Assembly (NCBI RefSeq): GCF_020523605.1
Contig: NZ_JAJAQI010000016.1
Coordinates: 1 to 64,000, forward strand
From: Roseicella aerolata
Lineage (GTDB): Bacteria > Pseudomonadota > Alphaproteobacteria > Acetobacterales > Acetobacteraceae
Direction of reading: 5' to 3'
DNA length: 64,000 nucleotides
Below the pieces are notes generated by a model, which worked only from the letters and a program-made list of their open reading frames with translations, searched no databases and was not told the DNA's origin. This document shows, piece by piece, positions 57,404 through 64,000 of the stretch. Numbering within the stretch: the first letter of the stretch is position 1; every line of letters starts with the position of its first letter. Both the position numbers and the translations under genes were made by a program.

Positions 57404-58048
57404 TCAGGCCTTGGTCTCGGCCCCGGGCGCCGCCGGCCGCTGCTCGACCACCTGGTCGATCAGGCCGAAATCGCGGGCCTCCTCGGCCGACATATAGGTA
57501 TCGCGCTCCAGCTTGCGCTCGATCGCCTCGATGGGCTGACCCGTGTGTTTCACATAGATCTCGTTCAGCCGCTGGCGCAGCTTCAGGATCTCGCGGGCCT
57601 GGATCTCGATATCGGTCGCCTGCCCCTGGGCACCGCCGGAGGGCTGGTGGACCATGATCCGGCTGTTCGGCAGGGCGAAGCGCTTGTCCTTGGCACCGGC
57701 GCAGAGCAGGAGCGAGCCCATGGAGGCCGCCTGGCCGATACAGACCGTGCTCACGGGGGACCGGATGTATTGCATGGTATCATACATCGCGAGGCCGGAG
57801 GAGACCACGCCGCCCGGGCTGTTGATGTAGAAGGCGATGTCCTTGTTCGGGTTCTCGCTTTCCAGAAACAGCAGCTGGGCGCAGATCAGCGAGGATACCT
57901 GGTCGAAGACCGGCCCGGTCAGGAAGATGATCCGCTCCTTCAGCAGGCGCGAATAGATGTCGAAGGCCCGCTCGCCCCGCGCCGTCTGCTCGACGACCAT
58001 CGGAACCAGGGTGTTGTTGTAGACCTCGACCGGATCACGGTCCCGCAT
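57404..58048 (-). CDS. clpP: ATP-dependent Clp protease proteolytic subunit ClpP
   Basis: This 214-residue serine peptidase forms the double heptameric ring. The catalytic triad is visible: Ser in [14 protein letters not shown], His in [14 protein letters not shown] and Asp in [10 protein letters not shown]. The conserved [18 protein letters not shown] is also present. ATG 58048 is used since AAAGG lies seven bases upstream; GTG 58063 would place that site inside the gene. It lies 183 bases downstream of tig, in the standard tig-clpP-clpX-lon order. Confidence 0.98.
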   Translation of the reverse strand: MRDRDPVEVYNNTLVPMVVEQTARGERAFDIYSRLLKERIIFLTGPVFDQVSSLICAQLLFLESENPNKDIAFYINSPGGVVSSGLAMYDTMQYIRSPVSTVCIGQAASMGSLLLCAGAKDKRFALPNSRIMVHQPSGGAQGQATDIEIQAREILKLRQRLNEIYVKHTGQPIEAIERKLERDTYMSAEEARDFGLIDQVVEQRPAAPGAETKA

Positions 58049-58230
58049 GGTGCAACCTTTCACTCTCTACCAGCCCGCCGGGCCGGAGCCCGGGGGAGCA
58101 GGTGGCCGGGGCGGCCACCCCGCCCGATGGCCAGACCTGCCTCAACCAATGTGGGGCAAGGTCGGGGCCGCCGGAAGTCCCCGCCATTCGGCGGGGGTGC
58201 CCGGCTGGTTGCCGCCGGGGCTTGCCCCGC

Positions 58231-59577
58231 TCAGGCCGCCGCCGGCGCGGTCAGCTCCTCCGGCGACACCTGCCGGTCGGTCACCTGGGCCAGTTCCAGC
58301 ATGAAATCCACGACCTTCTCCTCGAAGACCGGGCTGCGGAGGTTTTCCGCGGCCTGGGGGTTCTTGCGGAAGAACTCCATGACCTGCTGTTCCTGGCCCG
58401 GGTACCGGCTTGCTTCCTGCCGCATGGCCCTTGCCAGTTCGTCACCACTCACGGAGATGTTGTTTGTCCGGCCGATCTCGGAGAGCAGCAGGCCGAGGCG
58501 GATCCGGCGCTCCGCGATGCCGCGGTACTCCGCCTTCAGCGTCTCCTCGTCCTTGCCCTTGTCGTCCTCGTCGAGGCGCCCGGCCTTCAGGTCCTGCTCC
58601 ACCCGCTGCCAGATCTGCGCGAACTCGGCCTCCACCATGCCCGCCGGCACGGGGAATTCGGCGCGGGAGGAGAGCGCATCCAGCAGCGCCCGCTTCACCT
58701 TCAGCCGCGCGAGCTGGTCGTATTCCTGCTGCAGGCTGCCGCGCACGGCCTCCTTCAGGGCGTCCAGCGTCTCGAAGCCGATGGACTTCGCCATCTCCTC
58801 ATCCGCCGGGGGGACGATGGAGCGCTTCAGTCCCTTGGCCGTCACCGTGAAGGTCGCCTTCTTCCCGGCCAGCGCCTGGGAGCCATACTCCTCGGGGAAG
58901 GTGACCTTCACCTCGCGCACATCGCCGGTATTCATGCCGACCAGTTGCTCGGTGAAGCCCGGGATGAAGCCCGGCCCGTCCACCTCGACCGGCATGTCGG
59001 TCGCCGTGCCGCCCGGGAAAGCCTCGCCCGGCCCCTCCTCGCCCTCGGCCGGGTCGAGCCGCCCGACGAAGTCGCAGACCAGGATGTCACCCTTCTCGGT
59101 CGCCTTCGGCTCGGTGACGTCCTCAAGCTTGCGATTGCGGGAGGCAATGGTCTCCAGCGCCTTCTCCACCTGCTCGTCCGAGGGCTCGGCCTTCAGCCGC
59201 TCCACCGCAATCCCGGCGAAGTCCGGCATCGGGATCTCGGGCAGGATCTCCAGCTCGACCTTGAACTCCAGGTCTGCCTCGGGGGCGAAATTCACCAGCT
59301 CGATCTTCGGCTGCAGGGCCGGGCGGAGGCCGCGGTCGGTGACCACCTGGTCGGTCGCCTTGTTGACCGATTGCTCCAGCACCTCGCCCATCACGGCCTG
59401 GCCGTAGCGCTGCTCGACCACCTTGGCCGGCACCTTCCCTGGGCGGAAGCCGGGCAGGCGGAGGTCGCGGCCCAGCTCGGCCAGGCGCTTCTGGCGCTCG
59501 GCCGCGATGTCGCCCGCGGGGACCACCACCGTATAGGCCCGCTTCAGCCCCTCGTTCGCGACCTCGGTCACCTGCAT
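58231..59577 (-). CDS. tig: Trigger factor
   Basis: This 448-residue ribosome-associated chaperone has the N-terminal ribosome-binding domain with LPGFRPGKVPAKVVEQRYG (the GFRPGK-type signature), a middle FKBP-type prolyl isomerase domain (about 155-240, with GDILVCDFVGRLDP and FIPGFTEQLVGM) and a helical C-terminal chaperone domain. ATG 59577 begins MQVTEVANEGLKRAYTV; the upstream frame runs into tRNA-Leu. It is 36 bases downstream of that tRNA on the same strand, so read-through from the tRNA promoter is possible. Confidence 0.97.
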   Translation of the reverse strand: MQVTEVANEGLKRAYTVVVPAGDIAAERQKRLAELGRDLRLPGFRPGKVPAKVVEQRYGQAVMGEVLEQSVNKATDQVVTDRGLRPALQPKIELVNFAPEADLEFKVELEILPEIPMPDFAGIAVERLKAEPSDEQVEKALETIASRNRKLEDVTEPKATEKGDILVCDFVGRLDPAEGEEGPGEAFPGGTATDMPVEVDGPGFIPGFTEQLVGMNTGDVREVKVTFPEEYGSQALAGKKATFTVTAKGLKRSIVPPADEEMAKSIGFETLDALKEAVRGSLQQEYDQLARLKVKRALLDALSSRAEFPVPAGMVEAEFAQIWQRVEQDLKAGRLDEDDKGKDEETLKAEYRGIAERRIRLGLLLSEIGRTNNISVSGDELARAMRQEASRYPGQEQQVMEFFRKNPQAAENLRSPVFEEKVVDFMLELAQVTDRQVSPEELTAPAAA

Positions 59578-59613
59578 CGTATCGTTTCCATCAGCCCAGG
59601 AAGGCGGACGGCC

Positions 59614-59698
59614 TGGTGCGGGCGGAGGGACTTGAACCCCCACGGCTTGCGCCACTGGAACCTAAATCCAGCGTGTCTGCCAATTCCACCACGCCCGC
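59614..59698 (-). tRNA. tRNA-Leu (TAG)
   Basis: This is an 85-base tRNA with long variable arm and encoded CCA. The acceptor stem is GCGGGCG/CGCCCGC, the anticodon stem CTGGA/TCCAG with loop TTTAGGT gives anticodon TAG, and the T-arm contains GGTTCAAGTCCC. It lies directly upstream of tig. Confidence 0.97.
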
Positions 59699-59843
59699 GC
59701 GGCCAGCCCGCGGTATCGAAGAGGGCGCGTGTAGCGCAGAGCCGGCGGCTTTGAAAGGAGGGGCCCGGCGCCGGCGCCGCCGGCTCGGAAACCGGCAAGG
59801 ATTCGCGGCTTTGCCTCCCGGACTGCCCGTACCGGGAGCGGAC

Positions 59844-60773
59844 ATGGCCATCATCTTCGAGGACGACCACCTGCAGGTGCTGCACGCGCCGGGGACCTCG
59901 CCCTATGCCGTCGCCAGCTTCAACGCCCGCGACCAGCGGGCGAACGGGCGGGATTTCTGGGCCCGGGTGCTGGCCGATCGCTACGGCGTGGAATGCGTCG
60001 GATTCGTTACGAAAGGCCCCAACTGGTTTCCCGCCGCCTCCATGGCGGCTGCCGCGACGGCATTGGCGTCACGCCGGTCGAAGCCCCTGCTCGGCTACGG
60101 CCACAGCATGGGTGGCTATGCCTGCCTGCGCTATGCCGCGCTGCTCGGGCTGGAGGGTGGCATCGCGAGCGCACCCCTGCTCTCCATCGCCCCCAACCAC
60201 CGCTTCGACGACCTGCGCTACGCGGCGGATTACGATCCCCTGTTGCACCGGGACATGCCGATCCGGGCGGAGCACCTCGCGGGCCGGCTCATCCTGGCCT
60301 ACGACCCGCGCTTCCCGGCGGACCGGCAGCATGCCGAGGCGATCCTCCATCTCTCGCCCAGGGTCGAGGCGCTGCCCCTGCCCCATCTCCGCCACCGCGC
60401 CGCGCTGGCGCTGAAGCCGGCCAGCGTGCTGCTGCCGGCCTTCGAGGCGATTCGTTCCGGTGTCAGCCTTGCACCGGTCAGGGTGTCGGCCCGTCGCAAT
60501 GCCCGGGCGCAGCCGCTCTATCGCATCCATCTCGCCCGGGCCCTGCTGATGTCCGGCCGGGCGGCCACGGCCCGCCGCCTGCTGGAGGCCCTGGCGGAGC
60601 CGCTGGAGGCCGATGCGGCCCTGGAGCGCCGGCTCTACCTGGCGCGGGCCTGCGCCCGGACCGGAGCGGTGCCCGAAGCCGTCGCGCTCCTGCAGGAGCT
60701 GGTGGGCCGACGGCCGGAGAATCCGGCCTACCGGCATGAGCTGCACCGGATCCGGAGCCTCCGGGCGGCTTGA
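59844..60773 (+). CDS. Alpha/beta-hydrolase-like protein with helical repeat C-terminus
   Basis: This is a 309-residue protein of unrecognised specific family. The N-terminal ~200 residues look like an alpha/beta hydrolase: a FNARDQR/GVECVGFV strand region, then LLGYGHSMGGYACLRYAALL, whose GHSMGG is a nucleophile elbow with candidate Ser, and later LILAYDPRFPAD. The C-terminal ~90 residues (IHLARALLMSGRAATARRLLEAL and VALLQELVGRRPENPAYRHE, abbreviated) resemble two or three TPR-like helical hairpins. ATG 59844 has a GGGAG before it. No signal peptide is seen. It is transcribed away from tRNA-Leu/tig and ends before a GC-rich repeat. Confidence 0.72.
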   Translation: MAIIFEDDHLQVLHAPGTSPYAVASFNARDQRANGRDFWARVLADRYGVECVGFVTKGPNWFPAASMAAAATALASRRSKPLLGYGHSMGGYACLRYAALLGLEGGIASAPLLSIAPNHRFDDLRYAADYDPLLHRDMPIRAEHLAGRLILAYDPRFPADRQHAEAILHLSPRVEALPLPHLRHRAALALKPASVLLPAFEAIRSGVSLAPVRVSARRNARAQPLYRIHLARALLMSGRAATARRLLEALAEPLEADAALERRLYLARACARTGAVPEAVALLQELVGRRPENPAYRHELHRIRSLRAA

Positions 60774-60795
60774 CCCGGTGGCGGATCGCGGTCCG

Positions 60796-60832
60796 CCCTG
60801 CCCCTGCCCCTGCCCCTGCCCCTGCCCCTGCC
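60796..60832 (+). repeat. CCCCTG hexanucleotide tandem repeat (G-quadruplex-prone on minus strand)
   Basis: Five perfect CCCCTG units (60801-60830) are flanked by partial units. On the minus strand this reads as five GGGG tracts and one GGG, each separated by only CA. It lies between two convergent genes, 22 bases after the hydrolase stop codon and about 100 bases past the AceE-like stop. Confidence 0.9.
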
Positions 60833-60933
60833 GCGACGGCGCGGCGCGTTCCGGCATCACGGCCGCCTGCCAGCCGATGGACGCTGCCGCTCGCGGACCG
60901 GGCTGCCTGGCGCCGGCCCGCCGCCACCCGGTC

Positions 60934-63375
60934 TCAGGTGCCGAGCAGGGCCTGGGCACAGGCATCCAGGATCGCGTCGGTGTCGAGGCCGTACTCCCGG
61001 TAGAGGTCGGGGATGTCGCCCGCTTGGCCGAAATGGTCCACGCCAAGGGGCACCACGCGCTGGCCGCGCACCGCGCCCAGCCAGGCATGCGCCGCCGGGT
61101 GGCCGTCCAGCACCGTCACCAGCGCGGCATCCGGCGCCAGCGGCGCCAGCAGCGCCTCGATCCAGGAGGGCGCGCCGAAGCCCGCCCGCGCCTTCCGCCG
61201 CGCCGAGAGCCATTCGGCATGCAGCCGGTCGGCCGAGGTGATGGCGAGCAACCCGGCGCCCGGCTCGTCCTCCCGCAGCGCCTCGAAGGCGGCCATGGCC
61301 TCCGGCGCGACCGGCCCCTGATAGGCGATGGCGATGCGCGCCCCGGGGGCCGGCGGCACCATCCAGTGTGCGCCGGCGATCACCGCCGCCGGGTCGAGGC
61401 TGCGCTGCGGCTGCTCCAGCCCGCGGGTCGAGAGCCGGAACCAGACGGCGCTGCCATCCGGCTTCTGCATGTGCTCGAAGCCCCAGCGCATGAGGATGGC
61501 CAGCTCATCGGCGAAGGCCGGCTCGTAACTGGCCAGGCGGTCCTGCGCGATGCCGATCAGCGGCGTATTGACCGACTGGTGCTGCCCGCCCTCCGGCGCG
61601 AGCGTCAGGCCGGACGGCGTGCTCACCAGCATGAAGCGCGCATCCTGGTAGCAGGCATAGATCAGCGCATCGAGGCCGCGATTGACGAAGGGGTCGTAGA
61701 CCGTGCCGACCGGCAGCAGCCGCGCCCCGTAGAGATCATGCGCGAGGCCGAGCGCGCTCAGCAGCAGGAAAAGGTTCTGCTCGGCGATGCCGAGCTCGAT
61801 ATGCTGCCCCTCCGGGCTCATGCCCCAGCGCTGGGCGCTGGCCAGCTTGGCATCCCGGAAGACGTCGTTCTTGAGGTGCCGGTCGAAGATGCCGCGCCGG
61901 TTCACCCAGGGGCCGAGATTGGTCGAGACCGTCACATCCGGGCTGGTGGTCACGATCCGCCTGGCGAGCTGGGCCGCCTCGCCCTGGCCACGGCCGAGCT
62001 CGGCCAGCACCTCGCCGAAGGCGGCCTGGGTGGAGAGTTTGCGGCCGGCCGGCACCCGCGGCACCGGGAATTGCGCCATGGGCACCGGCACGGGCGGGGC
62101 GGTCAGGCGCCGGCCTTCCGGCGCGATCGGCGTCGCGAACGGCACGCCCTCAATGAAGGCCTGCAGCTCCGCCTCGGGGATGTCGAGCCCCTCGAAGCGG
62201 TCCCATTCGTGGCCGTCGCGGATGCCGAGCTCCTGCCTGAAGCTCGCCATCTGCTCCTTGGTCATCAGCCCGGCATGGTTGTCCTTGTGCCCGGCGAAGG
62301 GCAGGCCCATGCCCTTGATGGTATAGGCGATGAAGCAGGTCGGCTGGTCGCCGGCAGCGTCCTGGGCGCGGAAGGCCTCCAGCAGCGTCGCCACGTCATG
62401 GCCGCCCAGATTGGTCATCAGGGCGCCGAGCTCCTCATCGGACATGGGATCGATGATCGCCCGGATCCCGTCCTCCCGGCCCAGATCGGTCAGCAGCGCG
62501 CTGCGCCAGGCGGCGCCGCCCTGGAAGGTCAGCGCCGAGTAGAGGCTGTTCGGGCAGTCATCGATCCAGCGGCGCAGCGCCTCCCCCCCCTCCCGCGCGA
62601 AGGCGGCCTGCAGCCGGCGGCCGTATTTCAGGGTGACGACGTTCCAGCCCATGTCGCGGAACAGGCCCTCGATCCGGCCGAAAAGCCGGTCCTGCACCAC
62701 GGAATCGAGGCTCTGGCGGTTGTAGTCCACCACCCACCAGACATTGCGGATATCGTGCTTCCAGCCCTCCAGCAGGGCCTCGTAGATATTGCCCTCGTCC
62801 AGTTCGGCGTCGCCGACGATCGCCACATGCCGGCCGGCCGGAATCTCGGCCCGGCCGAGGCCGTGCAGGCGGACATAGTCCTGCACCAGGCTGCCGAAGC
62901 TGGTGAGCGCGACGCCGAGGCCGACGGAGCCGGTGGAGAAATCCACCTCCGCCCCGTCCTTCACGCGCGAGGGATAGGGCTGGATGCCGCCGAACTGCCG
63001 CAGCGTCTCCAGCTTCTCCCGCTGCTGCCGGCCGAACAGGTAACTCACCGCATGGAAGACCGGCCCGGCATGCGGCTTGATCGCCACCCGGTCCTGCGGC
63101 TTGAGGATTTCGAAATACAGCGCCGTCATGATGGAGATGACGGAGGCGCAGGAGGCCTGGTGGCCGCCCACCTTCAGCCCGTCCCGGTTCGGGCGGGTGT
63201 GGTTGGCGTGGTGGATCATCCAGGCCGAGAGCCAGAGCAGCTTGCGTTCGATGGCATGCAGCTGTCGCAGGCGCGCGGCCTCGGGGTTGCGGTCGTCCGG
63301 GGCGGTTGCCGCATCGGGCCCGCTGCTGGTCAGGACGTTCACCCTCTCGTCTCCACCGCTTGGTTTGGCTGGCAT
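60934..63375 (-). CDS. AceE/transketolase-like thiamine-diphosphate enzyme
   Basis: This is an 813-residue thiamine-diphosphate enzyme resembling homodimeric pyruvate dehydrogenase E1 (AceE) and transketolase. The ThDP motif is VGDAELDEGNIYEALLEGW with the distal VDYNRQ. The substrate-channel region DGLKVGGHQASCAS and the middle-domain GIAEQNLFLLLSALGL and EGGQHQSVNTPLIG are visible. It is shorter than AceE (about 890), and no E2/E3 genes are nearby, so a role as orthodox pyruvate dehydrogenase E1 is uncertain. ATG 63375 has GGAGG six bases upstream; GTG 63342 is an alternative start. It is convergent with the hydrolase gene. Confidence 0.82.
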   Translation of the reverse strand: MPAKPSGGDERVNVLTSSGPDAATAPDDRNPEAARLRQLHAIERKLLWLSAWMIHHANHTRPNRDGLKVGGHQASCASVISIMTALYFEILKPQDRVAIKPHAGPVFHAVSYLFGRQQREKLETLRQFGGIQPYPSRVKDGAEVDFSTGSVGLGVALTSFGSLVQDYVRLHGLGRAEIPAGRHVAIVGDAELDEGNIYEALLEGWKHDIRNVWWVVDYNRQSLDSVVQDRLFGRIEGLFRDMGWNVVTLKYGRRLQAAFAREGGEALRRWIDDCPNSLYSALTFQGGAAWRSALLTDLGREDGIRAIIDPMSDEELGALMTNLGGHDVATLLEAFRAQDAAGDQPTCFIAYTIKGMGLPFAGHKDNHAGLMTKEQMASFRQELGIRDGHEWDRFEGLDIPEAELQAFIEGVPFATPIAPEGRRLTAPPVPVPMAQFPVPRVPAGRKLSTQAAFGEVLAELGRGQGEAAQLARRIVTTSPDVTVSTNLGPWVNRRGIFDRHLKNDVFRDAKLASAQRWGMSPEGQHIELGIAEQNLFLLLSALGLAHDLYGARLLPVGTVYDPFVNRGLDALIYACYQDARFMLVSTPSGLTLAPEGGQHQSVNTPLIGIAQDRLASYEPAFADELAILMRWGFEHMQKPDGSAVWFRLSTRGLEQPQRSLDPAAVIAGAHWMVPPAPGARIAIAYQGPVAPEAMAAFEALREDEPGAGLLAITSADRLHAEWLSARRKARAGFGAPSWIEALLAPLAPDAALVTVLDGHPAAHAWLGAVRGQRVVPLGVDHFGQAGDIPDLYREYGLDTDAILDACAQALLGT

Positions 63376-63687
63376 GTGGCCCCTCCGGCGGGGATGCGGC
63401 AAGGGCCCGGGCGGCCAGCCAGTGCGAAATCAAGGCTGATGGGGCTTCCACTCCCCGCCAGACGCTGCCCTGCGGCCGGCAGTCGGCACCGGCCCAGCGC
63501 CGTTCAGCGCTCCCAGCCCCACCAATGGAAGCCCTTGCATGGATGCCTCCGTCATCCGCGAATTCGCCGCTCCGGCCCAGGCTTCGCTCATTCCGATCAA
63601 GTCATTGTTAGTATTACGACATGTCGTGGCCGGGCTCGTACTACGCCGCTATGGTCCGGCGCGGCATTTCGACGGAGCACGCCCCGC
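63376..63687. other. Divergent intergenic region with AT-richer patch and palindrome
   Basis: These 312 bases separate the divergent AceE-like gene and the partial membrane protein. No gene is seen. Around 63595-63625 the composition is clearly AT-richer than the surroundings (CAAGTCATTGTTAGTATTAC). A perfect 12-base palindrome ACGACATGTCGT lies at 63616-63627, a possible operator for one or both genes. Confidence 0.5.
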
Positions 63688-64000
63688 ATGCGACATCCCG
63701 GCCTGTTGGTGCGCCTCCTGCTCGGCACGCTCATTCTGGCCGCCCCGGCCTTCCTCAACCGCCAGCCGTTGCTCTACGAAGACATCTTTGCCTATTTGCG
63801 CGGGCCTGCGGTCCTCTCGCTCCAGCTTGGCGGGCCGCGCTTCGAGAACAGCTGGTCGAGGGTGCAGACGCCGCTCGCCGCCCCCACAAGTGAGGCCGCT
63901 GCGGGCCAGGCTGGCGCGCCGGCCACCATGCCGGCACCACCGCCCAAGGCGGAGCGCGATGTCGAGGCAGGCCGATCGATCTACTGGGGCAGCCTCGCCT
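63688..64000 (+). CDS. N-terminus of a putative membrane protein, cut by window end
   Basis: From ATG 63688 the frame is open for 104 codons to the window end. It encodes MRHPGLLVRLLLGTLILA with a hydrophobic first segment, then NRQPLLYEDIFAYLRGPA, an Ala/Pro-rich linker and AGRSIYWGSLA. The combination of an N-terminal helix followed by short motifs resembling Y.D...YLRGP and S.YYG.LA recalls large polytopic hypothetical proteins of Acetobacteraceae, but this is from memory. No function is assigned. The codon pattern (GC-rich third positions) supports it as real coding sequence. Confidence 0.6.
   Translation, partial: MRHPGLLVRLLLGTLILAAPAFLNRQPLLYEDIFAYLRGPAVLSLQLGGPRFENSWSRVQTPLAAPTSEAAAGQAGAPATMPAPPPKAERDVEAGRSIYWGSLA

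Noticed and set aside
60796-60832. The CCCCTG repeat as a CRISPR-like array.
   Set aside because: The units are contiguous hexamers without spacers. This is a simple sequence repeat; no CRISPR array or cas gene was seen in the window.

Overview
The window is GC-rich DNA from an aerobic alphaproteobacterium, most likely an Acetobacteraceae/Roseomonas-type organism. That placement rests on the alphaproteobacterial gene order nuoA-N / birA / coaX / rnj / DUF1467 / proS / lolC-lolC / lolD, the short form of ProS, and the many Tat-like and Bug-type proteins. It is inference; no rRNA gene is present.

Region 1 (1-16.9 kb) is accessory. It opens with the N-terminus of an IS5/IS1182-type transposase and an inverted pair of composite palindromic repeats. 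Then follow a DUF3072 protein, a PHB-depolymerase-like esterase, an aldo/keto reductase, a DUF892 ferritin-like protein, a manganese catalase with a strong terminator, a ChrB-like/ChrA chromate-resistance pair, a BaiN/YhiN flavoprotein, an envelope-type operon (beta-propeller, polysaccharide deacetylase, sterol-desaturase-like protein), msrB-msrA, an IS481-like remnant, an SDR lacking the usual catalytic residues, a Bug solute-binding protein and a divergent MmgE/PrpD gene.

Region 2 (17.1-28.3 kb) is the most interesting part: a deazaflavin (coenzyme F420) island. It holds a fused FO synthase (fbiC/cofGH) facing a translationally coupled operon cofC-cofD-cofE-fgd, plus four more LLM-class (luciferase-like) oxidoreductases and an MFS exporter. 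The fgd product closely resembles mycobacterial F420-dependent glucose-6-phosphate dehydrogenase and keeps its phosphate-binding residues. The island therefore carries the dedicated enzymes to make F420 from central metabolites, a plausible enzyme to reduce it, and several possible consumers of F420H2.

Region 3 (28.5-52.2 kb) is core and almost entirely on the minus strand. In minus-strand order it carries a complete 14-gene complex I operon (nuoA to nuoN), birA, coaX, rnj, DUF1467, a candidate small RNA between two intrinsic terminators, proS, two tandem lolC/E-type permeases and lolD.

Region 4 (52.4-64 kb) contains tRNA-Asp, tRNA-Val, HU, the protein quality-control set lon-clpX-clpP-tig, tRNA-Leu, an alpha/beta-hydrolase with a repeat-like C-terminus, a G-quadruplex-prone repeat, an AceE/transketolase-like enzyme and the start of a membrane protein cut by the window end.
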